Part shown: positions 1-12,173 of the stretch, piece after piece
Layout of the letters: the number at the start of each line of letters is the position of its first letter
Numbering within the stretch: position 1 is the stretch's first letter
Assembly (NCBI GenBank): GCA_026260175.1
Contig: JAKCWW010000646.1
Location: 291-64,290 of the forward strand
Source of the DNA: Reticulitermes lucifugus
Lineage: Eukaryota > Arthropoda > Insecta > Blattodea > Rhinotermitidae
Length of the DNA stretch: 64,000 bases
Direction of reading: 5' to 3'
Position numbers and translations under genes: made by a program
Notes under the pieces: model-generated
Told to the model about the DNA's origin: nothing
Database searches by the model: none
Seen by the model: only the letters and a program-made list of their open reading frames with translations

Positions 1-1078
1 ATACCATCAAGTCCAACAGATTTGGATGGCTTTAGCCGCCTAATAGCTTTATGTACATCAGCACCAGTAACAGAAAATAAGGATAAATTATCTGAGGAAG
101 CAACATCAAAAGAAGTTATAGGATTAGAAGGAACCTTAGAAACACCGATTTAAAATGATTAGCAAAGGCTTCAGCAACTTGGTACGGTTCCACCAAGTGT
201 GTGCCATCAACCACAAGTTGGAAGGAATTTGATTTATTTTTCCTGAAATTAGATACGCAATTCCAAAATTTCTTGGGATTATTTTTTAGACTTTCGTCAA
301 TGGATTTAAGCCATCTAGATCTGTCAGACTTAATAGTAATCTTTACAAGTTTCCTATAGTAGGAAAATGTACTGTAGTATAAGTCAGACTTATTCTTTTT
401 AATACGTCTGTAATAATAATTTTTTTTCAAAATATAGTGCCGTAGAGCGCGGGAAAACCAAGAGGGAAAATTAGATCCTTTAACAGAGCCTCGGGGAATA
501 GATCTATCAATAGCTTCATGAACAGCGGAGTTGAGGCTGGCAACAGCAGCATCAGCAGAAGATTTTGAATACACACTTGACCAAACATATGAAGAAAGAA
601 TGTGATATAACAGTGTATAATCACCACAAGCGTATTTAAAATACGATAATTCACGTGTCTTGGAACATGTTTTGATAAAACATGGCATTTCAATTGACAG
701 TGGCGGATGATAAACGTCGGGTTTAACCATGCCAGTGTCGGGAAAAGTAATATGAAGATAAGCAATATTAGAAAAGACAAGGTCAAGAATATTACGCTGT
801 AATCAGCATCAACACACTGTCCTAGACCAAGAAAACAAGTGGAGGTGTAAATAGCATCTGCCCTACGTTTAGAATAAAACTGACAATTCTCACGAGGCAG
901 GCCGATTTCCCAATCAAAACCAGGGACACTAAAGTCACCTAAAAGAATAACGCGATAGTTTGTCGTGTCAAGTTTATTTTCTAAATGGGAAAAGTGTTCA
1001 CAAATAATATGTGGTTTAAGGTCAGGTGAAAAATAGTGGTTACCAATAAGTAAATTTGGACCATTATGGAAAGCTTTA
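1..1078 (-). mobile_element. LINE ORF2 fragment, jockey superfamily
   Basis: This is part of a non-LTR retrotransposon ORF2, read on the minus strand and cut by the left window edge. From high to low coordinates come the end of an apurinic-type endonuclease domain, the endonuclease-RT linker and the lead-in to reverse transcriptase. The endonuclease shows VILLGDF at 931-953, followed by PGFDW, and NILDLVFS at 771-793. The linker is open at 116-730 and contains FPSWFS and KKFWNCVSNFRKNK. The RT lead-in reads AIRRLKPSKSVGLDG within 1-60. These are hallmarks of jockey/CR1-like ORF2 proteins; the exact clade is not decided. The copy is 5'-truncated near 1078. The reading frame shifts between the NILDLVF block and the 116-730 frame and again near 150, so it is dead. 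The palm catalytic motifs would lie outside the window. Confidence 0.85.
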
Positions 1079-1458
1079 TAGTATCAGCCTATGCATATCT
1101 ATGTACTAGGTCCTCATGTAAAGCTTCCGTTCCTGAAGATTGCAAAGTAGAACGAAATAACGTGGAACTGAGAATGTTTCCTACAAAAATTAATTACATA
1201 TTAATTATTACTTATGGGAAAATTTTCGGACTGAAGATCTAGCCAGCTGCCAGCGAAAACAGCGTTAATCCGAGTCCGGGGAAAGTTATTAAAATTTGTC
1301 AAAGTTAAATTGAAGCAAGGGACAAGGTTCAAGGATGACTGCCTGTATCAGTATATACTATGTGTTTTATGATATGGGTCATAGTCACACATAATAAGAG
1401 ATGGTTTTTCACTTTGTCGGATATGTGTGTTTGATTGCATATGTATTTTGTATTTACC
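1079..1458. other. no recognised feature
   Basis: AT-rich sequence upstream of the truncated LINE. No coding or repeat signature was seen. Confidence 0.4.
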
Positions 1459-1775
1459 ATTCTGTGCATTATCATTCAATTTTTGTAATTTTAACCAACA
1501 AGTGCACACAATTGTCTTAGATTCACAATAATATTCTTAAAAACAATAAACTCCCCTAAGTGGTAAATTAGTTTTGCCTGTTGGGCATTAACGATTTTTT
1601 TATTTTCATTCCGTGCATTATAATTCATTTTTTGTAATTTTAACCAACAAATGCACAAAATTTTCATTAGATTCAAAATAATGTTTTTCGTATTTAGTGT
1701 TTTTAAAAACAATTGTGAATCTAATGACAGTTGTGTGCATTTGTTGGTTAGAATTACAAAAATGATATGCGTATA
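1459..1775. repeat. three-copy repeat, two direct and one inverted
   Basis: A unit of roughly 85 bp occurs at about 1459-1550 and 1606-1690 in the same orientation, and at about 1703-1775 inverted. Each unit carries AACCAACAAATGCAC (or one base off), preceded by TTTTTGTAATT and followed by a TTAGATTCA block. The last direct copy and the inverted copy form a hairpin with arms of about 65 bp and a very short spacer. The same AACCAACAAATGCAC word ends the palindrome at 47748-48320 and recurs at 50.8 kb. These are probably fragments of one retroelement family, likely the Penelope-like group seen elsewhere in the window. Confidence 0.6.
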
Positions 1776-1855
1776 TTAGGTCGTTGCCAGGTCGCAATAG
1801 TCTTTACGTACTTACAAAGCTGGCAGCTCTAGTTTCAAAACCGTGAAATGTGATA

Positions 1856-1897
1856 TGTATATATATATACACACATATATATATATGTATATAGCTT
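1856..1897. repeat. (TA/CA)n microsatellite
   Basis: An alternating purine-pyrimidine run, mostly TA with CA interruptions. Confidence 0.85.
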
Positions 1898-2070
1898 AAC
1901 TATTCTAATTCACATCAATTAATTTAGAAGATGATATGAATGAAAATACGAAAGAAGTGTGTGGGCCCTGACATTATACGAGGATGTGTGCTAAATTCAT
2001 ATGATGCGTGGATGATGCTCATGAAACAGGTAATGATTATTCATCTTAAATAAGAGCCGGAAAAGTCGTT

Positions 2071-2127
2071 TACTGGCTAAGTAACTGTCAGCTTCTCAAT
2101 AATGACTTTCATTTATGGAGTTAGCTG
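2071..2127 (+). mobile_element. RTE-like LINE 3'-end scrap
   Basis: CTGTCAGCTTCTCA followed by TATGGAGTTAG matches, in order and spacing, the 3' end of the RTE-like fragment at 31310-31350. Only the extreme 3' end is present, as expected for a severely 5'-truncated insertion. Confidence 0.5.
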
Positions 2128-3427
2128 TTGTTGGTTTGTTATCATCAGCATTAGCATCAAGAGTGGTGTATTACTTTCACTGTTTGGCCTGCAGCTTGTT
2201 TAAGTATTTTAGTATCTTTTCCTCTGATACATATCCATGTATGAAGAAGTAGACAGTAGATATCCGCTACCTGAAATAAATTTAAATATACTAACGTTAC
2301 TATGTGCGTTATAACAGACTTTCAGACTCTACGATTCAGTTCTAAACGTAACTCTCAACTTAGTCGTTTGGAAAAATAACAATAACTAAAATGTGAAAAG
2401 AAGCAAGACTTTTTGGGGTATTCTAATGCACTGTCTAGATTTTCTTTCACAGATTTGGAGGAAAATGTCAGTCCTCTGAATTCGATATCTGAAATTTCTA
2501 AAAGGTGGTTACATGGACAGGAATTGTTGCATGATTTCGTAGGAAAATCGCATAACAGGGAGTTCTGCTGTGAGTCGATAAAACATCAGTCACGGAGAGG
2601 TGCAAATCACGTCAGAATTTCTATAGATAAACAGACATATGCTGCGATTACAGAAACACAGTGGCGGGTAGTTCTGCTCCGTAATATTAATCACTGACAA
2701 GTTCCATGACCAGTTTTTACTTTACACCCACTTACAATTTCCCTGTTCTCAGTGAGAGAGACTAAACATTCACCGACAGAATATGTATGATGCTTCACAG
2801 CGGACTCTCTTCTTTTGATTCTCTGGATATACTAAATCGATTGCCGGACCACAAAACCCAGTGAACAGTTTTGAATGTTCCATGTAATGATACTGAGGAA
2901 CTCGCAACACTAGAATTCGCACATTTGCGAATGTTGAACTTCGTCATTTCGTTTAATGAAAACCTCATTGGTCTTTATAGGCAGAAGTTTTATTTGGCGT
3001 ATTTATTTATGTACCTCAACGTTTCATCAATTTTACACAGCCTTCCCTCAAACTGATATAATTATCTCCAAATTGACGTGAAGATTCTAACACAGACACG
3101 TGCTTCCAATGCAGTCTATCTTTAAACACGCCTGTAATCGTTGTCTGTACGTCTTCAGTAGGCTGCAAATCACGAGCTGCCTGCTTCGTCTTGCATCTGT
3201 CGACTTCTGAATGGCAGAAATCTTGAAAGCTTTAATGTGCTTAAGTAAATACATTGTGAAGGGTATTCCGTAAAACATTTACTGTTACTCAGCTAGTCAA
3301 AGGAATTCCATGCTTATGTAAAATCAGATAAAAATGTGGTTTATTTAACAATGCTGTCAGTTGCTATTATATAGAGCCAGTGGTAGATGAATTAAATTTG
3401 CTTACAAATGTTGCGTGCAATGATAGT
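2128..3427. other. unannotated intergenic DNA
   Basis: A 94-codon open frame on the plus strand (2413-2697) shows no recognisable domain or splice context. Nothing else is identifiable. Confidence 0.4.
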
Positions 3428-3540
3428 AACAGGAGGATACCGAAGTACTGAGAGAAAAACCTATTCCAATGTTGCGTTTTCGACCTCATATGCCACACTG
3501 ACTGGCCTGGAATGGAACCACACAAGATATGTGATAAAAA
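3428..3540 (-). mobile_element. SINE family D fragment
   Basis: Read on the minus strand, the block TTTTTCTCTCAGTACTTCGG matches the body of the better-preserved D copy at 41985-42146 (TTTCTCCGAGTACTTCGG). The tRNA-like head is not recognisable here. Confidence 0.5.
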
Positions 3541-3748
3541 TAATAATGAGACGGTATCCTTTCAGAGTGCTTCAAGGTTTCCCTTGCCAGTGTCACCCCA
3601 AACAACGCCCCATATCCCTATCTTTCTGTCTACCATAAACGCTACATAACCAGGAAATATGTCATCAGATTGATTAAACTGTAAAAACATTTAAAGGAAT
3701 TAGAACAGCGTCAATCCTGTTAGTTTTCCACGAACATAAAATAATGCA

Positions 3749-3796
3749 TACTACACTTAGAGTTAAACCCATGCGGTTTCAACTTTAAGTGTAGTA
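3749..3796. repeat. small hairpin palindrome
   Basis: Arms of 21-22 bp (TACTACACTTAGAGTTAAACC against its near-reverse-complement) flank a loop of about 5 nt. They carry one mismatch and one single-base gap. It may be a degenerate MITE end or a foldback scrap. Confidence 0.6.
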
Positions 3797-3883
3797 TCAT
3801 TTCAATCATTCAGTCATTTTTACATTCATTAAAACCACCAATCCTTCTTTCGACATTAATATCTTGGTCCTACTTCAGATTGT

Positions 3884-4131
3884 GCCGATCCCGGTGGCCG
3901 CGCGCTCTAAAGCGTGGTTGTGCGGCCGCTTGCTTGCTGGGGTTGCGGGTTCGAATCCTGCCGGGGGCATGGATGTCTGTCTCTTGTGAGTATTGTGTGT
4001 TGTCTCTGCGACGTGCCGATCACTCGTCCGGAGGAGTCCTACCGAGTGCGGTGTGTCTGGGTGTGATCTCGAAACCTCAACAATTAGGAGGCCTAGGACC
4101 ACTAGGGCTGTCGAGCCGTGAAAAAAAGAAG
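3884..4131 (+). mobile_element. SINE family A, complete copy with TSD
   Basis: This is a tRNA-derived SINE. The head holds a pol III box A-like TGGCCGCGCGC and a perfect box B, GGTTCGAATCC. The body contains CATGGATGTCTGTCTCTTGTG and a GATCACTC block, and the copy ends in an A-rich tail (GAAAAAAAGAAG). It is flanked by a 12-bp target duplication, ACTTCAGATTGT at 3872-3883 and ACTTCAGACTGT at 4132-4143 (11 of 12 identical), which fixes both ends. Three more copies of the family occur in the window. Open frames across it on both strands are incidental. Confidence 0.9.
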
Positions 4132-4917
4132 ACTTCAGACTGTAGTTTTCTGGGTTTGGGCTCCGTATAGTGTTTTACCCTAACTTAGACAGTTTGCAGG
4201 AACGTGATGCCTCAGCATTGTCGGCACCAACCAACAACACTATATGATGTCTAAACCCATGACAGTACACTCCAAAAACCACGCCTTAAAAATCTGAAAA
4301 TTTATATTGTGTTTCTATTTCATAGTCAATTTTCAAAGAGTATATGTTTCAAAATGAGGTATGTTCCTGTAGGATATACATGCATAACGTTTTTGGTCAC
4401 TTGGAATATATCCATAGTTTCTTCATTGTTCCAAACGAATGTTTCTTTCCTAAAATATGCTAGAAAAATTTCATTAGCCTTTGTTGTTTCACATAGCTTA
4501 GGAGAATAAGGATACTTTAGTCAGCATATTCCATTGTGGCTGTATTCATGTTTCTGTTACTTTTCTTCTTAATAGTCTTTCAGCCTTAATTTCTGTTTTA
4601 CATAAAATCCCTAAATTTGGGTTTCTAAAGTGTTGTGCAACATATATTGTATTTTGTCTATATACGTGAAGGCGGCCTATTTTGTATGGGGTTTCTCTTT
4701 AATTTGCTGTGCTTATTTTTCATATGGTTTAGTATGTGATTTTGAAGTTCACTCTTATGAATTACTTTTGTATTATCGGAATTTCACTTTCTTCCCTTTG
4801 AAGTTATTGGACTTTATTTATTCTGTTCATTTAACGGCGGATTGAAGAGGCTTTGTGCATGTGTCACCCACCAGAGCACAAGTCCTCAGCAACAACCCTC
4901 TCAACAATTTTCCGATT

Positions 4918-5140
4918 GACAAACTTCTGGGAGGTGACGCCGTGAAGTCTTGTGTATATATACTGGCGTCAGAGAAACATGCCGCCTCTGTATTCAAGGT
5001 AGATATTCATCCACCCTGGTGATGGCGGCGGCAAGTTTCTCTGAAACACGGATAAAAATCTGTCAGACCATACGGCGTATATACCATAGGACAAGTTATC
5101 TTCACTGTCACCCCCGCAGAACATCAGATCTTAGTAAAAC
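4918..5140. repeat. repeat family E, head-to-head inverted pair
   Basis: Two copies of one dispersed module face away from each other. A minus-strand copy (about 4918-5005) reads GAGGCGGCATGTTTCTCTGA and then ACGGCGTCACCTCCCAGAAG. A plus-strand copy (about 5010-5140) reads GGCGGCAAGTTTCTCTGAAA, a diverged TACGGCGT block and then TCTTCACTGTCACC. The family consensus, inferred from all window copies, is a GGCAGGTTCTTCTGAAAC head, a TACCAAACTACACGG middle and a CACATCCCAGAAGACAG tail. Confidence 0.65.
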
Positions 5141-5317
5141 TGCCCGGACCCCCCGACCTACCGTCAAATTCTTTGACAGACCTGTACCGCGGGACTGCTT
5201 ACGTCGACAGGAAAGGTATTCAGTTACGAATTGTATTTCGAGCCATGACTTGAGTTCGGCTAGAAAGAGAAACAAACCATAACCTGCCACAACGAACTTA
5301 TATGTACATTCCGCCAT

Positions 5318-7399
5318 TCAGCACGTCAGTGTGGATATGGGTCGACTGGCGCTGAGTGCTTGGCTTGTTCGTCTGGTACAGAGTAAATGTTCCATTCATA
5401 TGAAACCGGCTCGTGAATCTACTCGAAAGAAAAGATACGAAACAGGCTACTACACAAGAGGTGAACCTCAGACTGAAAGCATCAAGTGAGTGAACATCTG
5501 CAACGAATCCCGCAAAATAATGTATTGAATATGGTTATACGTACGATTTATTCACTGCCATAAATACGTGGAAAAACCTAAATGAAACTGTTCGATTGGA
5601 AGACAACAGCGTAGATGGCATTGTAATGTTAAAAAGAATCTTAAATAAGTTGGATTGGAGGTTGTAGACGGAATTTATTTGGCTCAGGTTAGAAATAATT
5701 TATGGACTCTTGTGAACACCGCAGTACATAAAATGCGGAAAATTTATTTTCTAGTTGAGGAAGTAGCCGTTGGCCGTTGAAGGACGACTCAGCCCATGGA
5801 TTCACATAATACTGATCTGTCCGTAAATTTATGTTGTTATAAATAGCAACACGTTAGTGTTAGAATTAAAGCTGGAGATGTAGATTTGTTATGCGTCTTT
5901 CGTCTTTTAATTTCTTTAACCACGTTATCTCATATGCACATGTTACAATGCGTGAGATGTGAATTATGGAATTGAAAGAACACTCTTGGCTTTTTTAGGA
6001 TACTGTTAGAGAGTTTTCCGGGAGGTACGGACCAAAACCATGATTAATTCACTCAATACTTCAGACACATAATAGAAGCCAGCATTTCAGAAATAAGCGA
6101 CAGCAATGCTGACCACTGGGACGTTTGACGCAAGGCCCTATTGCGTAATGCTATTTGTTGTATCGTCGGCTTATTTCTCTTCTCGTCGAAAGTTATTTGC
6201 CATCAGAAAACTAGATACAACAGGCGAACCTTTCTGCCAGTCCAATAAGACGTGGCCTTATGGCACAAATTTCATATATTTGTGAATTAGTATCCTACCT
6301 ACAACACAGCTGAAAGAGTTCTAATTATTTTACGACACAAATTTGGGAATTATATTTGTGTGAAGTCAAAGAAATAGGAAAATTCGTCTAGATCTTATAA
6401 TAAGGCAACTCAGAAACAGAAATGTATAGCTATACGAGAATAGGTTCACTGCTTATTTCGTAATTTAACATAAAGTAACATTTCTCAGAATCCAGCGACA
6501 AAATGAAATGTAGTCACCACGCACTTAGTAACCACCAATTCAGAAGCCAATAATCGTTCGCTCAGTCAAGAAATTTCCCGTATTTTATTCAAAGGTAGTT
6601 TATTACCGCGCTCACAAAAGAGGACACTTTTTTATCGTGAGCCAGACGAATCCAGTCCACACTCATCTTATTTCCTTCAGAACCCTTTTACTACTATTCT
6701 TCCTTTCACCCCTATTTCTTCCAAGTTGTGTCTTTCTTTCAGATTGTACCGCCAAATTGAACCACCATGTAATTACTATATAAGGACAGTAGAGCTCTTT
6801 CCATGAAATTTACAATTAACACGCGAATGACGTGAGAAATCAGGCTCACGTTCCAGCCGATTTACCGCCGGGTTGTCATTAAACTACAAGTTGGATGTTT
6901 CTCAGAGTCATTCTGAACCTTGTGACGAAGTTTACTTTCCGTGCCGGAAATCGAAAACTACACAACGATTCCTTAGAAAGTCAAACTTTCCGGAGCGAGC
7001 TTCTTGAACCCAATCGTACACAAAAGCGCAAATTGTGTTTGTTGGTGCACTAAGGATGGACAGCTTTAAAGCAGCGCAGCTGTATACTTTTTACGATAAG
7101 CTTAAAGTCAAAATTATAATTTCATAATCATAATAGTAATAATAATAAGACAACAGTGTGCTCTTTGAATTCGGATTTTCAGACACTCCGTACTAACATT
7201 TTACTAATAACGACGTTTGTTATGAAAGATCTGGAACATAACGCTTCCTCTTAATGACGACACTTATTAACTGAGAAGCTTCACCAGGTATTATCTGAGG
7301 AACTGAGAACACCTGCGTACAACTTTTAAGCGCAGTAGAAAATTAGTTCAACGGAAGTAATTCAGAAATGAAAACCCTTTATACAACAAAAATTAACCA
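5318..7399. other. unannotated intergenic DNA
   Basis: No coding exon, SINE promoter or terminal repeat is recognised in this stretch. Confidence 0.4.
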
Positions 7400-7640
7400 A
7401 CCGAATTAATATCACGGTCTTCAGGGATGTGACGCTGTGTAGTTTGGTAGAGAGATACTAAAGTTTTGGAGTACTGCCCGGAAGAGAGGGACAACAGATT
7501 TTCCAAAACTTTGGCATATATGTACCAAACAACACGGTATCACATGCCTGAAGATCTTGATCTTAATGCTTTCCCGCAGTTACGAAGTCAAATCCCACAA
7601 CCAGCTGTCTCTCTACATGGTTACGGCGGATGGTGGCGAA
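7400..7640. repeat. repeat family E, inverted pair forming a hairpin
   Basis: The minus-strand copy (about 7405-7471) reads CCAAAACTTTAGTATC, then CTACCAAACTACACAGCGTC and ACATCCCTGAAGAC. The plus-strand copy (about 7501-7567) reads CCAAAACTTTGGCATA, then TACCAAACAACACGGTATC and ACATGCCTGAAGAT. The arms are about 67 bp long with about 30 bp between them. A 72-codon open frame over the right half is only the translated repeat. Confidence 0.7.
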
Positions 7641-7689
7641 GACTGGAAAAACAACTTCGTACGGTTCACATCGATAGTAAGTAAAGTTA

Positions 7690-9740
7690 TAAAATCTAAC
7701 ATTCAGCTTTAGTAACGTATTCCATGTCTTCTTTGTCCTCCTTTAGTCGTTCGCCTAACCAAGAAATTCCGTGTTATGAAGAAAAAATTTCATCACTGTT
7801 TTCACAAAAGCTCGCAATTGGACACTGCTGTAAAAAGTTCAACTTTTTTACATTCTCGTAACCCATTTCGCCATGATTCATTTTAAAACTGCATTCCGTA
7901 GGGGTATGTTCTATTTGGATGCCTCAACTAAAGTATTTTATGTTTTTGGTGTCTACAAAATGCGTGGCATAAATTCCGGTTATGCCATTATCCCCAGTTT
8001 AATAATCCGATGCTATTATGTAATGAATAATGTTGGGAACTTTTCCATAAACAGAAGAACTGTATTGAATTTATAAGGCTTTTCATTAAGCCTTGTTTGT
8101 TTAGATAATAAAATTTTACCTGGCGACCACGTCAATTGCAGAACTTCTTCAGTTCCGGATTGAAGCACCGAATCGCCCAAGAAGGACTTTCATCTTCAAT
8201 TGCCGCAACGCTTCAAGTCTTATGCGTACATATTTATGTTTCAGCAAACTTTTCGTATTTATAGACAGATACAGAGCATACATTTTTACGTCTGTATGCC
8301 TCTCACCCTGAAAACCTGGAATCACATGAAGGACTTTCGTGGAACTTTGTATGAAAATCACACCTTTGTATGGCAGCCTACCCCTTTAATATTAACTTCC
8401 TGTAATCAGTAACGCAAGACAACGGCCGTAAGAGCTACAGCAGTGTAACTGACAACAGCGCTACTACATTATATCTTTCTGTCTCATTTTGATAGATATA
8501 AATTTGCTTAAAATTTAAGAAAAACGTTTATAATACATTAATATTATTAACACGAACACGAGTGCGTCATTGTTATTTGTTAGCAGTTCTGCTTTGTGGG
8601 CAGAAGGATCCCGGTTTGAAATTCATTACACACTGATCATTGTACCAGTAGACGCTGTGTAGGCTAACTTACCCAAAGCATCTTTAAATAAACCACAAAT
8701 AGATTTATTAACTTAATTGATCGTAACTAGATGAGCGTAAAACAAAAGTGGCATGAAACAGTTAAATTACCTCCTTCCATTTAGTAGAGGGTAAATTTAT
8801 TTGTTGAGTACATTCTGTGTCGTGTTTGTAGGTGTGAGTTCCACTAATTATAATTCTACTTGATATAAATAATGTCTAGTTGAACGTTTCGTTAGCCGGA
8901 GTTTCCTATCTTTTATCTCGTAATTTGGCTGCGTAATGATCCATGGCCATTTTCTAATGAAGGTGTTACAAATTACTGTAGTTGTAATTTGATTAATCGA
9001 TACAACAGTAAAATATAATTGCTATATAACAAGATGTGTATGTAAAAACTAAATTAAAATATGTAATTTAAAATGCAGTTATTACAACAATTAAAACCTT
9101 TAAAGTAACAAACAGAGATAACAGCATATTAGATATTTGTGCTACAGATCGGATAAAAATCGTGTTGAAGTACGCTTTCTCTTTTTACCGCTTAATTCAA
9201 AGGATTTTGTTTGACGTCATGTGGGAGTAAAGAGTTCTATAAGAGCACATTGCAAACACATGTCACTGAGAAAGGACATTAAAAGAAAAGGAAACAACAT
9301 GGAAACATGAGGCATCTTTCCTCCATATGTTTTAACGATTACAGACGGAGAAAGCTATGGCTGCTGCAGGTGGCTGGATGTTCACAGTGTGTACAAGGGT
9401 GGCAGTTGTGCTTAATCTCTAATAAATTCCAAGTTAGGAATAATATTATTGTTTTTAAACCGGTCCTGTGTTTCCTGATGTATATACAGCATATTTTATT
9501 GGCAATAAGTATAGAAATAAACGTATTCTGCCATCTCTTGATGCTTCAAATTAACCATTTGCAGCGCCTTGTGAAGTGAACAGCTATTGTGCAAATACAA
9601 AACAAGAGAATGCCCTTCTCTTGAATGGGCAGGTGTAATTGTTTTACAGCAAAACTTTCATAGTTAGTGAAATTTTTCTACTCATATTCTGCCACACCAT
9701 TAATTATATATAAAGCTACATTTGTATTATATGTATGTCT
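7690..9740. other. unannotated intergenic DNA
   Basis: AT-rich. A possible SINE C head near 8600 (GGATCCCGGTTTGAAATTC) is too short to support. No other feature was seen. Confidence 0.35.
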
Positions 9741-9752
9741 ACCGCCCAACAG

Positions 9753-10030
9753 TGCGCCGGGATAACGTAGTCGGTATAGCGACTCGCTACGGGCTGAACG
9801 GGGCGGGGATCGAATCCCGGTGGGGGCGAGATTTTTTGCAACCGTCCAGACCGGCCCTGGGGCCCACCCAGCATCCTATACAATGGGTACCGGGTCTATT
9901 TCCTGGGGGTAAAGCGGCCGGGGCGTGGAGTTGACCACCCACCCCATCTAGTGTCAGGGTTAAAAAGGAAGAGTAGAGCTATCTCTACTCCCCCTCTGGG
10001 CCTTCATGGCCTGTTCTAGGGAGAACTTTT
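9753..10030 (+). mobile_element. SINE family B, complete copy with TSD
   Basis: This is a tRNA-derived SINE of 278 bp. Its box A-like segment is TAACGTAGTCGG and its box B is GGATCGAATCC. The GC-rich body includes CAATGGGTACCGGG and GGGGTAAAGCGGCC, and the tail holds a self-complementary GAGTAGAGCTATCTCTACTC (one bulged base). It is flanked by a 12-bp duplication, ACCGCCCAACAG at 9741-9752 and ACCGTCCAACAA at 10031-10042 (10 of 12 identical). It is far more GC-rich than its surroundings and is the reference copy for the other B fragments here. Confidence 0.9.
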
Positions 10031-10794
10031 ACCGTCCAACAATCTCGAAAATGTTAAAGCAAAGTCATTGTTGGTCCTAAAATCTGCTGGAAATATTGAA
10101 ATGTTATTTAGAATGCTGCTCAAGGCACAGACGTTTGTGGGTATTTCCTGTTATAACCTGGTATGATAAAGACACCAAAACTTTATTTAGTCTGTAGTAC
10201 CAAGAGGACGAAGAAGACGAAAAAGGCGGAGAATGTAATGATTATTTTGAAGATGAACCAAGTAAAGGGAAATAAACTCTGGACGCTTATACGTTAAATC
10301 CCTATTACTGTGAGAAAAATTACAACCATACTGAAAAGTAAATGCAAAATAAATTGCATAGAATGTAAACGTACCCACAAATAACATTATAATGAAATCA
10401 TTTTCAGCAATTCTACGCAATTAGAAGAGGAGAATACGTGAAGAATATGTGATCATTGAGGTGTCAAGATTACGTTTTTATAGAATGTGACGTCATTTGG
10501 TTTGTTAGATGGTACCAAAGTTTAGGATAAGAACTGTGCCTCTAACTTCAGGTTAGATTTCACCCTTTTACTCTCAAGATGGAGGTAGCCGTTTTATTTT
10601 AATTGTCGGTGAACTTCTACCAAATTACACGGCCTGAGATCAACAAAAACGTATTATTTAAAGGCAGAATTGACAAATATACGCACACCTAACCAAACGA
10701 AAAATACAAACACACGGTAGATCGATTCAAGTTTTCTGAGATATTACGCCTAGTCGAGTGGTAAGCCGATACCGACATTTTGGATCGCTTCACC

Positions 10795-10880
10795 ATGAAA
10801 ATGAAGGAACTAAGATCTTTCAAGACGTTGGTATCTATTTAGCAGTCGATAAGACGCCACATCCGAGAAGACTTCTATCT
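10795..10880 (+). repeat. repeat family E fragment
   Basis: GACGTTGGTATCTA followed by GACGCCACATCCGAGAAGAC matches the head and tail of the family E consensus, with an expanded middle. Confidence 0.5.
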
Positions 10881-11224
10881 TCAACAAAACAGCTGTTAGA
10901 AGCTGAAGTTTGCTATTGTAATTTATTATAAAACAGGCAGCCTATTTAAAGATACTGAAGGAATAAATTTGTATCCGAGATGTTATCATTACGTTTTACT
11001 CTAACGTATGAAGTAATGAGGGCAGAGAGTAACAGACTAAATATGGTAATAAAAACTGGTAACAAGGAGTCGTCTAGTCGAAAAAGACTGCAAAATATTT
11101 GTGTCTAATCTGGAAGTATTATAAGATACTAAGGACATTATTTTACTTTGTGCAAATCATCATCTTATAGGATGGAGTCGTCGTATAGTCTGATAGAAAT
11201 TTGAGGACACTCTCGAGGAATGTG

Positions 11225-11312
11225 CTGCTTGCTTTCTAGGGTTGAGTATACACATCTCAGAAGACAGTACTTTAAATAGTCACAGCCATGAGAACTTCAA
11301 ATATAGCACTAT
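11225..11312 (+). repeat. repeat family E fragment, 3' part
   Basis: CACATCTCAGAAGACAGTA, then ATAGTCACAGCCATGAGAAC and TTCAAAT. This copy shows how family E continues past the CACATCCCAGAAGA block into a CAGCCATGAGAACCTCAAAT tail. Confidence 0.6.
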
Positions 11313-11795
11313 TTTAGGGTGCAGTGAAAATGAGGCTCAAGGTATAATGCACATGTGATAAATGCTCATTTATCACAAAGGTAAGTTTTAGGTAGCTCCA
11401 AAAATCACCTTTAACAGATACTTTCTCAAGCACACGGCTATTTGTGTTTTTAAATAGAAGCAAATGCCAACACATGCGCGAACATATCCCATTATACAAT
11501 TTCACTTTGAAATTATTTCGATGAACTGCAGTTAGGTATTGCAACAGGAATGACCAGCTGGACGAACTTTGGGTGCAGCACTTTAGGAAGGAACTTAGGC
11601 AAAGTCCATGCATTAATAAAATAAAATATCTTCACCATATTTGATGAATAATTTCCCTGTTTATTCAAATAGAGTAGGGTAGTTTACTAGTTATGAGTCC
11701 TCTTCGTGTAGCATATCTTTAGAAATGTCGTTCACAGTCAGCCTAGTGTGATACGAACTACGTGAATGTTATGTTTTACAGGCTAATTGTGCGAG

Positions 11796-11854
11796 TCCCA
11801 CCTATGCTTTGCGCAAGCGGCACGTGGCTCGTGAGCCGCTTTGTGTCACCCCTG
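11796..11854 (-). mobile_element. hAT-type terminal fragment
   Basis: Read on the minus strand it starts CAGGGGTGACAC and continues into CGGCTCACGAGCC. A CAGGGG terminus followed by a GGCTCGCGAGCC-type palindrome is typical of hAT elements. The other end and an 8-bp duplication were not found, so only a broken end is claimed. Confidence 0.4.
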
Positions 11855-12150
11855 TACTATATAATACAGAAGTGCTCTATATTATTAATATTACATAATA
11901 AGCAATGTTATGGACGTTATTTTTTAGATATTCTGTACCGCAATTGATGAAGGAAAGAGTTTCTCTTTCAAATATTCCTATTTGTAACGACATTCACAAT
12001 CCTCCGAAACGCTGGTAACTGTTTACCAGTCGACAGAGCGTATCTTCAAAGTACAAGAAGTTATTCGTGTATCATTAAAATACAGACAATCTTTTGATGA
12101 CCCACAGTATCAAGTTTTAGATACCGATCTTGTACTGGTATTTATGCATA

Positions 12151-12173
12151 TGTTTGTTTGTTTGTTTGTTTGG
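12151..12173. repeat. (GTTT)n microsatellite
   Basis: Five tandem GTTT units. Confidence 0.9.

Noticed and set aside
3875-4170. Overlapping open frames on both strands
   Set aside because: They lie entirely inside the family A SINE and use its GC-rich tRNA-like head.
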